Shown here piece by piece: positions 34,403 to 41,183 of a stretch of DNA of 41,183 bases. The position numbers and the translations under genes are program-made. Position 1 is the stretch's first letter. Each line of letters opens with the position of its first letter. The DNA is from an uncultured Lactobacillus sp. GTDB taxonomy: Bacteria; Bacillota; Bacilli; Lactobacillales; Lactobacillaceae. Under the pieces are notes generated by a model. The model was not told the origin of the DNA and made no database searches. It saw only the letters and a list, made by a program, of their open reading frames with translations. The stretch lies in the NCBI RefSeq assembly GCF_947367125.1, contig NZ_CANBCQ010000024.1, forward strand, positions 1 through 41,183, given 5' to 3'.

Positions 34403-35491
34403 ATGAACGCAAAGTTCAAGAAAATCTTGTCATTCGGTGTTGTTTTAGCATCAGTTGGTCTCATTTTAACTGCCTGCTCAGGCAAAAAATCCGGTCAATC
34501 AACTAGTAATAAAGACTCTAAACATAGCATAGCCTTAATTACAGATGAAAATGGGGTTGATGATCATTCCTTTAACCAGGCTGCCTGGGCTGGATTCAAA
34601 GCCTATGGCAAAGAACATGATTTATCACGTGGCCGTGGCGGTTACCAATACTTCCAATCCGGTAGTGCTGCTGATTATACCCCTAACTTTGATCAGGCAG
34701 CCAATGCCGGTTATCAAACCATTTTCGGTGTTGGCTTCCAGTTAGCAGACGCTGTTAAAGAAGCAGCCAAGAAAAATCCTAAAAAGAACTTCGTGATCAT
34801 CGATAGCGTAGTTTCAGGACAAAAGAATGTCGCTTCTGCAACCTTCGAAAGTAACCAAGCTTCATATCTAGGTGGTTTAGCTGCTGCTTACACTACTAAG
34901 ACCAATAAGGTTGGATTTATCGGTGGAGCAAAATCAGCTGTGATCGACCTTTTCGAAGCTGGCTTTAAGCAAGGCGTTGCCGACGGTGCCAAGGCGCTTA
35001 AGAAAAAGATTACTGTTCAAACTCAATATATTGGTAACTTCACTTCTACTGATAAAGCCAAATCAATTGCTCAATCAATGTATGCCAATAAGGTAGATAT
35101 TATTTATCAAGCTGCTGGTAATGCTGGTAACGGCGTCTTCCAAGAAGCTAAGGATTACAATCAAGCTCGTCCAGCCAACAAAAAAGTTTGGGTTATCGGC
35201 GTTGACGTTGATCAAGCTAACTTAGGCAATTACAAATCAAAAGATGGTAAGAAAGAGAACTTTACTTTAACTTCTGTTCTTAAAGGCTTAAATGTAGTAA
35301 CTAAAAGTATTGCCAACGATGCTTACAAAGGGAAGTTCCCTGGTGGCAAACATATCGTTTACAGCTTAAAAGATAATGGCGTTTCTATCACTAAGGGTAA
35401 CTTAGATGCTAAGACTTGGGCAGCAGTTCAAAAAGCACGTACACAAATCCTCGACGGTAAGATCAAAGTGGCAACCGCTCCTTCTAAGTAA
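34403..35491 (+). CDS. bmpA: BMP-family substrate-binding lipoprotein
   Basis: 362 residues with a lipoprotein signal peptide; the lipobox is LTAC with Cys25. The mature part has the BMP/Med family pattern ALITDENGVDDHSFNQAAW, YQTIFGVGFQLADAV, GFIGGAKSAVIDLFEAGF and VDIIYQAAGNAGNGVF. Family members bind purine nucleosides at the outer face and feed a NupABC-type ABC importer, which is encoded next. TGGAGG lies 10 bases before the ATG. A terminator-like hairpin after the gene would keep the binding protein in excess over the importer. Confidence 0.92.
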   Translation: MNAKFKKILSFGVVLASVGLILTACSGKKSGQSTSNKDSKHSIALITDENGVDDHSFNQAAWAGFKAYGKEHDLSRGRGGYQYFQSGSAADYTPNFDQAANAGYQTIFGVGFQLADAVKEAAKKNPKKNFVIIDSVVSGQKNVASATFESNQASYLGGLAAAYTTKTNKVGFIGGAKSAVIDLFEAGFKQGVADGAKALKKKITVQTQYIGNFTSTDKAKSIAQSMYANKVDIIYQAAGNAGNGVFQEAKDYNQARPANKKVWVIGVDVDQANLGNYKSKDGKKENFTLTSVLKGLNVVTKSIANDAYKGKFPGGKHIVYSLKDNGVSITKGNLDAKTWAAVQKARTQILDGKIKVATAPSK

Positions 35492-35510
35492 AACTATTAG
35501 TATCAAAATG

Positions 35511-35540
35511 AACTCTTCGTTTCCTAGCGAAGAGTTTTTC
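35511..35540 (+). terminator. Intra-operon terminator hairpin
   Basis: AACTCTTCG and CGAAGAGTT arms, then TTTTTC, 20 bases before the next ATG. Partial read-through is expected. Confidence 0.75.
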
Positions 35541-35560
35541 TTTAAAAGTGAGATAAACAA

Positions 35561-37099
35561 ATGATTCAAAAAACAAAAACAGTTATTGAAATGCGTCATA
35601 TTGTTAAAGCTTTCGGCGATTTTAAGGCAAATGACGATATTAATCTTACCTTACACCAAGGTGAAATCCTGGCGCTCTTAGGTGAAAACGGTGCTGGTAA
35701 ATCCACCTTAATGCGTATCCTATCAGGGTTACTCGAACCTACTTCAGGCGAAATTTGGGTTAAAGGAAAAAAAGTCGAAATTAATAACCCAACTGAAGCC
35801 AAAAATTTAGGTATCGGAATGGTTCATCAACATTTCATGTTAATGGATTCATTTACCGTCTTAGAAAATATCATCTTAGGCCATGAAACAACCAGAGGTA
35901 TGATTCTTGATTTAAAAAAGGCTCGTGAGCAGGTTTTAGCTTTATCACGTAAATACGGTCTAGCAATTGATCCTGATGCAAAAGTAGCTGATATTACAGT
36001 GGCTCAACAGCAACGCGTAGAAATTCTAAAAGTGCTCTATCGAGGGGCTGATATTTTAATTTTCGATGAACCGACAGCAGTTTTAACCCCAAAAGAAATT
36101 ACTGAATTTATTCAAATTATTAAAAGTTTAGCTCATGAAGGTAAATCCATTATCTTGATCACTCATAAGCTTGAAGAAATCAAAGCAGTGGCTGACCAGG
36201 TTACAGTTATCAGGCGCGGTCATGACGTAGGGGCTTTTGACGTTGCACAAGTCAGCGATGACCGTCTAGCTGAATTAATGGTCGGTCGCCATGTAAACAT
36301 GAAATTGGCCAAGCCAGAAGTTCAATTAGGTAAAAAGATCCTTTCCGTAAAAGATCTAGAAGTTAAGAGCCAGCAAGGTAGCTTAGCCGTGAAGAAACTT
36401 TCTTTAACTATTCGCGGTGGAGAAATTCTAGGTTTAGCTGGTATCGATGGCAATGGTCAAGATGAACTAGTTGAGGCTCTTACAGGATTACGTCATGTTG
36501 AAAGCGGACAATTTTTAATTAACGGTCAAGATCTAACTAACCACAAAGTCCGTGAAATTACTCAAGCTGGTGTCGCCCATATCCCCGCTGATCGCCAAAA
36601 ATACGGCCTAATCCTAAGCCTTTCTTTAGCCGACAACATGGTTTTACAAACTTACTACCAACAGCCCTTTTCTAAACATGGGATTATTAACCACCCTGCC
36701 ATCTTTGCTCATGCTAAAAAATTAATTCAAAAATTCGACATTCGTACTACTGGTGCTGAACTCCCAACAAGTGATTTATCCGGTGGGAATCAGCAAAAAG
36801 TTATTATTGCACGTGAATTAGACCGTAATAGTGACTTAATCATCGCCTTTCAGCCTACTCGAGGTCTAGACGTTGGAGCAATCGAATATATTCACAGACA
36901 ATTACTTAAACAGCGAGCAGCCGGTAAAGCTATTTTATTAGTTTCCTATGAGCTTGAAGAAATTATGCAATTATCTGATCGAATTGCCGTTTTGCATGAT
37001 GGACAAATTTCAGGTGAAGTTAAACCAACAGAAACTAATGATAAAGAATTAGGTCTGCTGATGACTGGAATTAAGAAAGAAGAAGTAATAAATGATTAA
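35561..37099 (+). CDS. Nucleoside ABC importer ATPase (two tandem domains)
   Basis: 512 residues. Domain 1 has Walker A GENGAGKST (41-49) and Walker B ILIFDEPTAVLTP. Domain 2 has a degenerate Walker A (GIDGNGQDE, no GKT/S), a good signature LSGGNQQK and LIIAFQPTRGLDVGAIE. This split of one full and one degenerate site is normal for the CUT2/BMP importer class. It powers the two permeases that follow; its end overlaps the next start by 8 bases. The lactococcal counterpart is NupA. Confidence 0.9.
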   Translation: MIQKTKTVIEMRHIVKAFGDFKANDDINLTLHQGEILALLGENGAGKSTLMRILSGLLEPTSGEIWVKGKKVEINNPTEAKNLGIGMVHQHFMLMDSFTVLENIILGHETTRGMILDLKKAREQVLALSRKYGLAIDPDAKVADITVAQQQRVEILKVLYRGADILIFDEPTAVLTPKEITEFIQIIKSLAHEGKSIILITHKLEEIKAVADQVTVIRRGHDVGAFDVAQVSDDRLAELMVGRHVNMKLAKPEVQLGKKILSVKDLEVKSQQGSLAVKKLSLTIRGGEILGLAGIDGNGQDELVEALTGLRHVESGQFLINGQDLTNHKVREITQAGVAHIPADRQKYGLILSLSLADNMVLQTYYQQPFSKHGIINHPAIFAHAKKLIQKFDIRTTGAELPTSDLSGGNQQKVIIARELDRNSDLIIAFQPTRGLDVGAIEYIHRQLLKQRAAGKAILLVSYELEEIMQLSDRIAVLHDGQISGEVKPTETNDKELGLLMTGIKKEEVIND

Positions 37100-38243
37100 A
37101 GTTACAACAAAAACAAAAAATATTCTTGTTCCCCTAATCTCAATAATCGCTGGTTTTTTAGTCGGTGCATTAATCATGTTAGCTTGGAGCTATAACCCCA
37201 TTGAAGCATATAGTTCAATGTTCTCTAGTGCTTTAGGCAATATGAACGGCATTGGTGAAACTATTCGTGAAGCAACCCCTTTGATTTTGATCGCTACTGG
37301 TTTTGCTGTTGCTACAAAAGCTGGATTTTTTAATATTGGTCTGCCTGGTCAAGCTCAAGCTGGTTGGCTTACTTCAATCTGGATTGTCCTTGCCTTTTCT
37401 AACTGGCCCAGCTATCTCCTTTTGCCATTTGCAATTATCGCCGGTGCCCTTGCTGGCGCAATTGTAGCTGGAATTGCTGGGTACTTAAGAGCTCAATTTG
37501 GCGCCAATGAAGTAATTACTACGATCATGCTTAACTACATCGTGCTTTATGTATGCCAATACTTGATGCAGCAAGTAATGCCAACTGCGCTACGCATAAA
37601 TACTGATACCACCAAGACCATTTCTGCTAATGGTAGTTTAAAAATCGGTTGGCTATCTGCTATGTTTGGCAATTCACGTATCAACGGCGGAATTTTCTTA
37701 GCTATAATCGGCTTAGTAATTTATTGGTACTTAATGAAAAAAACAACTACTGGCTTCGAAATTAAAGCTGTTGGTCTCAATTCATTTGCCAGCCGTTACG
37801 CCGGGATGTCAGCAAAGAAAAATATTATTGTTTCAATGCTTTTATCGGGTGCTTTTGCCGGATTGGGTGGTGTAGTACAAGGATTAGGGACTTACCAAAA
37901 TTACTTTACCCAAACTAGCAGCGTTGATATCGGCTGGGATGGACTTTCTGTTTCACTTTTAGGTGGCGGCACTGCTTGGGGCATTCTACTAGCTGCAATT
38001 TTATTCTCCATTTTAAAAATTGGTGGTCTAGGGATGCAGACAATCGCTGGAATTCCTTATGAAATTGTTTCAATTGTCATTGCCGCTATTATTTTCTTCA
38101 TTGCTATCAACTACGTTATTGGTTTGCTTTTTAAAACTAAAAATAACCGCAGCAAATATTACATCCCTACACGTAAAGAAAAGGCACCTAACAACAGTGT
38201 TGATGGTCCTAGCGAAAAAATCATTGAAGGGAGTACCAACTAA
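37092..38243 (+). CDS. Nucleoside ABC importer permease 1
   Basis: 383 residues, about nine membrane helices, with the binding-protein-dependent permease signature region ATKAGFFNIGLPGQAQAGW and EVITTIMLNYI. The tail is hydrophilic (TRKEKAPNNSVDGPSEKIIE). It overlaps the ATPase gene by 8 bases and its stop codon abuts the next start (TAATG). It corresponds to NupB of lactococci. Confidence 0.88.
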   Translation: MIKVTTKTKNILVPLISIIAGFLVGALIMLAWSYNPIEAYSSMFSSALGNMNGIGETIREATPLILIATGFAVATKAGFFNIGLPGQAQAGWLTSIWIVLAFSNWPSYLLLPFAIIAGALAGAIVAGIAGYLRAQFGANEVITTIMLNYIVLYVCQYLMQQVMPTALRINTDTTKTISANGSLKIGWLSAMFGNSRINGGIFLAIIGLVIYWYLMKKTTTGFEIKAVGLNSFASRYAGMSAKKNIIVSMLLSGAFAGLGGVVQGLGTYQNYFTQTSSVDIGWDGLSVSLLGGGTAWGILLAAILFSILKIGGLGMQTIAGIPYEIVSIVIAAIIFFIAINYVIGLLFKTKNNRSKYYIPTRKEKAPNNSVDGPSEKIIEGSTN

Positions 38244-39199
38244 TGAATTTTGTTACTATACTTGCCTTAATTGTTTCATCTACTTTAGTCTATTCTGCAC
38301 CTCTAATTTTAACCTCCTTAGGTGGTGTCTATAGTGAAAATTCTGGGATCGTTAATATTGGTCTGGAAGGAATTATGACTATAGGGGCTTTTGCAGCAAT
38401 TGTTTTTAATTTAACTTTTGCTTCAACCTTTGGTTCGGCTACCCCTTGGTTAGGTGCTTTAGTCGGCGGCGTGGCAGGTCTGATCTTTTCTTTGCTTCAC
38501 GCTGTTGCCACAATCAACTTTCATGCTGATCACGTCATTTCAGGAACAGTCTTAAACATCATGGCTCCACCATTAGGAGTTTTCTTAGTTAAAGCAATTT
38601 ATGATAAGGGGCAAACTGAAAACATTACTGCTAATTTTGGCTATTTCAGTTTTCCTGGCTTAAGCAGCATCCCCGTTATTGGACCAATTTTCTTTAAAAA
38701 CACCTCCGCTCCCGCTTGGATTGCCATTATTCTTGCAATCCTAATGTGGTGGATTTTATATAAGACTCGCTTTGGCTTACGCTTACGTTCATGTGGCGAA
38801 AATTCCCAAGCAGCTGATACAATGGGAATTAATGTTTACGGGATGCGCTACGCTGGCGTGTTAATTTCCGGCTTCATGGGTGGACTTGGCGGTGCCGTTT
38901 TTGCTCAAGCGATTTCTGGCAACTTTTCCGTTACTACTATTGTGGGTCAAGGTTTCATGGCTTTAGCTGCCGTAATTTTTGGTAAGTGGAGCCCAATCGG
39001 TGCCATGCTTTCATCCCTCTTCTTTGGCTTTGCCCAAAGTTTAAGCATTATCGGTCATCAAGTTCCTGGCATTAGTCAAATTCCATCCGTCTACATGCAA
39101 ATCGCCCCTTATGTCATTACAATTATTGTCCTAGTCCTCTTTCTCGGAAAATCTGTGGCACCTGCCGCAGATGGGGTTAATTACATCAAATCTAAATAA
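38243..39199 (+). CDS. Nucleoside ABC importer permease 2
   Basis: 318 residues, about nine membrane helices, with GGVYSENSGIVNIGLEGIMT at the start and HADHVISGTVLNIM, both typical of the second BMP-system permease (NupC/YufQ). It is the last gene of the operon, one-base overlap with permease 1, followed by a strong terminator. Confidence 0.88.
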   Translation: MNFVTILALIVSSTLVYSAPLILTSLGGVYSENSGIVNIGLEGIMTIGAFAAIVFNLTFASTFGSATPWLGALVGGVAGLIFSLLHAVATINFHADHVISGTVLNIMAPPLGVFLVKAIYDKGQTENITANFGYFSFPGLSSIPVIGPIFFKNTSAPAWIAIILAILMWWILYKTRFGLRLRSCGENSQAADTMGINVYGMRYAGVLISGFMGGLGGAVFAQAISGNFSVTTIVGQGFMALAAVIFGKWSPIGAMLSSLFFGFAQSLSIIGHQVPGISQIPSVYMQIAPYVITIIVLVLFLGKSVAPAADGVNYIKSK

Positions 39200-39200
39200 G

Positions 39201-39237
39201 AGAAAAAAGCTGTTTCACATGAAACAGCTTTTTTTCT
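39201..39237. terminator. Terminator of the nucleoside importer operon
   Basis: AGAAAAAAGCTGTTTCA and TGAAACAGCTTTTTTCT, nearly perfect, with A and T runs on both sides. Its centre is also a parS-like palindrome. Confidence 0.85.
39211..39226. promoter_or_regulatory. parS-like site
   Basis: TGTTTCACATGAAACA differs by one base from the Spo0J/ParB site TGTTTCACGTGAAACA of Firmicutes. It sits within the terminator stem, so the match may partly reflect the hairpin. Confidence 0.5.
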
Positions 39238-39243
39238 TTACAC

Positions 39244-39264
39244 ATGTCCACATAGTTATCCACA
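39244..39264 (+). promoter_or_regulatory. DnaA box with a second degenerate box
   Basis: TTATCCACA at 39256-39264 is a perfect DnaA box. ATGTCCACA at 39244-39252 matches in seven of nine positions, three bases away in the same direction. Single boxes are common by chance; the pairing and the parS-like neighbour are notable. Confidence 0.5.
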
Positions 39265-39305
39265 AGATATAGTGTATAAATCATTTGTCATTTCTATATC
39301 TTGTA

Positions 39306-40133
39306 TCAAATTACAGCTAATGGTGTTTTCTCTGTTGGCATTGGAAAATCACTATTAATTAATCTTAATTCATCATCTGTCAGTTTTATTTCTTGCGCTG
39401 CAATATTTTCCTTCATGTGTTTTACGCTACTTGCCTTAGGAATCGTTAAGACATTACCGTTGCGCATCGCCCAAGCAAGCATAATTTGATGCGGCATTAC
39501 GCCATGATCACGTGCAACGATTTTTAAATTACGCGTAATTCTAATAGTATCGCCCTTGCCTGAATTAAATGGTGAGTAACCAATAAAATTCACTCCATGC
39601 TCTATTTGCCAAGTCTGCAAATCAAATTCTGTGCCGCGTTCACTAATATTGTACAGATCCTCATTGGCAAAACATTCTTCTCCGCCTGGTACTGAAAAAA
39701 GTTCCTGCATATCAGCCGTATCAAAGTTGGATACACCCCAATAGCGAATAAGACCATCCTTTTGCAGTGACTGCAAACCGCGAATTGTATCAGACAAGCG
39801 GTGACTGCCCCGCCAATGCAATAAATAAAGATCTAAATGATCTGTCCCAAGTCGTTTCAGACTAGCTTCTAGACTCCGGCGTTCTAATTCTGGCGTTGCA
39901 TGGTAGGGATAGAATTTTGAAATCAAAAACAGCTGATCACGATCATATCCCTTAATTGCTTCACCAATTAATTGTTCACTCTGACCATCACCATACATCT
40001 CAGCTGTATCGATTACCTTCAAGCCATGATCTAAACCATAACGAATAGCTTCTATTTCATCTTTTTTCTTTTTAGGATCTTCACCTAAGCCCCAAGTACC
40101 GATCCCTAAACCGGTTAGCTTTTCAAAATCCAT
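39306..40133 (-). CDS. Aldo/keto reductase
   Basis: 275 residues of the AKR barrel fold. The catalytic tetrad is Asp42, Tyr47 (DTAEMYGDG), Lys73 (ISKFYP) and His106 (LLHWRG). The NADPH-binding end reads IPKASSVKHMKENIAA. It reduces carbonyl compounds with NADPH; substrate unknown. It is divergent from nagB with a 125-bp gap and has no partner gene. GAGCGAGGATGG around the start gives AGCGAGG as ribosome site. Confidence 0.92.
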   Translation of the reverse strand: MDFEKLTGLGIGTWGLGEDPKKKKDEIEAIRYGLDHGLKVIDTAEMYGDGQSEQLIGEAIKGYDRDQLFLISKFYPYHATPELERRSLEASLKRLGTDHLDLYLLHWRGSHRLSDTIRGLQSLQKDGLIRYWGVSNFDTADMQELFSVPGGEECFANEDLYNISERGTEFDLQTWQIEHGVNFIGYSPFNSGKGDTIRITRNLKIVARDHGVMPHQIMLAWAMRNGNVLTIPKASSVKHMKENIAAQEIKLTDDELRLINSDFPMPTEKTPLAVI

Positions 40134-40197
40134 CCTCGCTCACTTCCTTATACTCAAATTCTAACATACTTACTTTACAATTATTTTGCTTTACCAA

Positions 40198-40227
40198 TTG
40201 ACAAAATGGTCTATTCCATTTTATAAT
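40198..40227 (+). promoter_or_regulatory. nagB promoter
   Basis: TTGACA (40198-40203), 18-base spacer, TATAAT (40222-40227); AAGGAGG before the ATG. Confidence 0.8.
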
Positions 40228-40240
40228 GGGCTAGACCATT
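40205..40240. promoter_or_regulatory. Two operators for a NagR/GntR-type repressor
   Basis: AATGGTCTATTCCATT (40205-40220) fills the promoter spacer. AATGGGCTAGACCATT (40225-40240) overlaps the -10 and start. Both share AATGG-N6-CCATT and resemble the TGGTCTAGACCA sites of NagR/YvoA regulators, released by amino-sugar phosphates. Confidence 0.65.
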
Positions 40241-40258
40241 AGATAAGGAGGATTTATT

Positions 40259-40978
40259 ATGAAAGTTATTGTTACTGAAAACAAAATTCAAGGTGGAGCA
40301 AAGGCATTCGAGATTTTTGAAAAAGGCATTAAAAATGGTGCTAAAGTCTTAGGTTTAGCAACTGGCTCAACCCCTGAAACACTTTACCAAAATTGGGTAC
40401 AAAGTGATCTTAATTGTGAAGACCTCACTAGCATCAACCTCGATGAATATGTAGGCTTAACCCCAGATAATCCTCAAAGTTATCACTACTTTATGCAAAA
40501 ACACTTATTTGACCAAAAGCCATTCAAGAAGACTTACATTCCTGATGGTATGGCCAAGGATATTGCGGCTTTTTGTAAAGAATATGACCAAATTATCAAA
40601 GACAACCCAATTGATATTCAATTATTAGGTATCGGTCAAAACGGCCACATCGCCTTCAACGAACCAGGTACTCCATTCGACATTGGTACTCACGAAGTTA
40701 AATTAACCGAAAATACTATCAAAGCTAACGCTCGCTTCTTTGACAGCATCGATGAAGTGCCAAAGAGTGCGATCTGCATGGGTACTGCTAATATTATGCA
40801 ATCAAAGAAGATCGTTTTAATGGCCTTTGGCGAAAAGAAGGCACACGCAATCAAGGAAATGATTGAAGGCTCAATCACTGAAGAAGTTCCTGCAACTATT
40901 TTGCAAAAGCACCCTGACGTAACAGTTATCGTAGACAAGGCTGCTGCACAGGAATTAGATGACAATTATAAGAACTAG
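40259..40978 (+). CDS. nagB: Glucosamine-6-phosphate deaminase
   Basis: 239 residues, the short Gram-positive form. Asp62 (NLDEYVGL), Asn128 and His130 ([14 protein letters not shown]) and Glu135 make up the active site, and [10 protein letters not shown] binds the phosphate. It converts glucosamine-6-phosphate to fructose-6-phosphate and ammonia, letting the cell use amino sugars or recycle wall sugars. It is controlled by the paired operators directly upstream. There is no nagA next to it. Confidence 0.96.
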   Translation: MKVIVTENKIQGGAKAFEIFEKGIKNGAKVLGLATGSTPETLYQNWVQSDLNCEDLTSINLDEYVGLTPDNPQSYHYFMQKHLFDQKPFKKTYIPDGMAKDIAAFCKEYDQIIKDNPIDIQLLGIGQNGHIAFNEPGTPFDIGTHEVKLTENTIKANARFFDSIDEVPKSAICMGTANIMQSKKIVLMAFGEKKAHAIKEMIEGSITEEVPATILQKHPDVTVIVDKAAAQELDDNYKN

Positions 40979-41004
40979 TGAACAAAGGCTCTCCAAAAAT
41001 CACG

Positions 41005-41036
41005 AAAAAAGTTAGGCAAAATTGCCTAGCTTTTTT
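41005..41036 (+). terminator. nagB terminator
   Basis: AAAAAA-TAGGCAA and TTGCCTA-TTTTTT arms with a 2-base-plus loop, 26 bases after the stop codon. Confidence 0.85.
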
Positions 41037-41046
41037 ATATAGCAGT

Positions 41047-41108
41047 TTGATTTTTTACTTTTTGATATTATAATTGTTATAAAAGATTAAAGAATAAGGA
41101 GATAAATG
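41047..41108 (+). pseudogene. Promoter and start codon of a gene cut by an IS
   Basis: TTGATT, 16-base spacer, TATAAT (41069-41074), then AAGGAG and ATG at 41106-41108. The IS256-type repeat starts at the G of this ATG, so the frame ends after 9 codons. The lost gene cannot be named. Confidence 0.5.
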
Positions 41109-41183
41109 AAACTGTCAAATCTTTTGTGTAAATAGATCTTTCTCGTAAATTGATTTTTTAATTATTTATTTAATCAAAGTAGG
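41108..41183. mobile_element. End of a second IS256-type element, runs off the window
   Basis: GAAACTGTCAAATCTTTTGT followed by GTAAATAGATC aligns with the ends of the IS at 1975-3344 (GAGACTGTC....TTTGTGTAAAT). Only 76 bases are visible and no transposase sequence lies in them, so family and orientation are provisional. Confidence 0.55.

Noticed and set aside
1..41183. CRISPR array, tRNA, rRNA or prophage genes
   Set aside because: No spaced direct repeats, no tRNA-like cloverleaf and no phage structural genes were noticed; a tRNA scan would settle the second point.

Overview
The window is low-GC Firmicute chromosome that reads as Lactobacillus, most likely the acidophilus/helveticus/crispatus group. 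The clues are the complete dlt operon with dltX, an IS256-family element close to IS1201, PEP carboxylase with the Lactobacillus-type ending, a run of Rgg-type regulators, a small S-layer-style secreted protein, and AT-rich codon use. No rRNA, tRNA or CRISPR array was seen.

Layout. (1) 1-3300: a DUF975 membrane protein, a structured intergenic element, a small membrane protein, a beheaded gene remnant, and an intact-looking IS256-family element (1975-3344). (2) 3303-9476: a peptide-secretion locus read leftwards: a 34-residue hydrophobic peptide, two adjacent double-glycine peptides with GxxxG motifs (candidate two-peptide bacteriocin), a CPBP protein, a C39-peptidase ABC exporter, its HlyD-like accessory protein, and an Rgg regulator whose 3' end was removed by the IS. 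A second, intact Rgg gene is divergent from the 34-residue peptide. (3) 9514-16349, leftwards: a beta-propeller protein, a 55-residue membrane protein, then dltX-A-B-C-D and a serine hydrolase, i.e. D-alanylation of teichoic acids. (4) 16440-16940: no protein gene, but two tandem, similarly folded small-RNA-like elements that each show an anti-Shine-Dalgarno CTCCTCC loop. (5) 16938-20739: CbpB-like CBS protein, an SPC-type P1B ATPase and a CPA2 cation/proton antiporter. (6) 20778-26412: two more Rgg modules. One is an Rgg gene divergent from an ABC exporter, with a 20-bp perfect palindrome between them and a tiny hydrophobic peptide gene overlapping the Rgg stop codon. The other is an Rgg-like gene divergent from an MFS exporter. 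A small secreted surface protein lies between them. (7) 26441-34144: CPBP protease, YdcF-like protein, MacB-like ABC transporter, ppc, and an ECF S component. (8) 34403-40978: BMP lipoprotein plus nucleoside-type ABC transporter, an aldo/keto reductase and nagB. The interval at 39201-39264 has a parS-like palindrome and a perfect DnaA box, suggesting an origin-proximal position. (9) At 41108 a second IS256-type end begins immediately after a start codon and runs off the window.

The most interesting material was found by reading between the large ORFs: four small genes with good ribosome binding sites (8122-8298, 8390-8494, 23286-23351, 15027-15194), dltX, and the tandem small-RNA-like pair. 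The recurring theme is Rgg regulator plus exporter plus short peptide, consistent with several peptide-signalling circuits in one stretch. That function is inferred; only the gene arrangement is seen.
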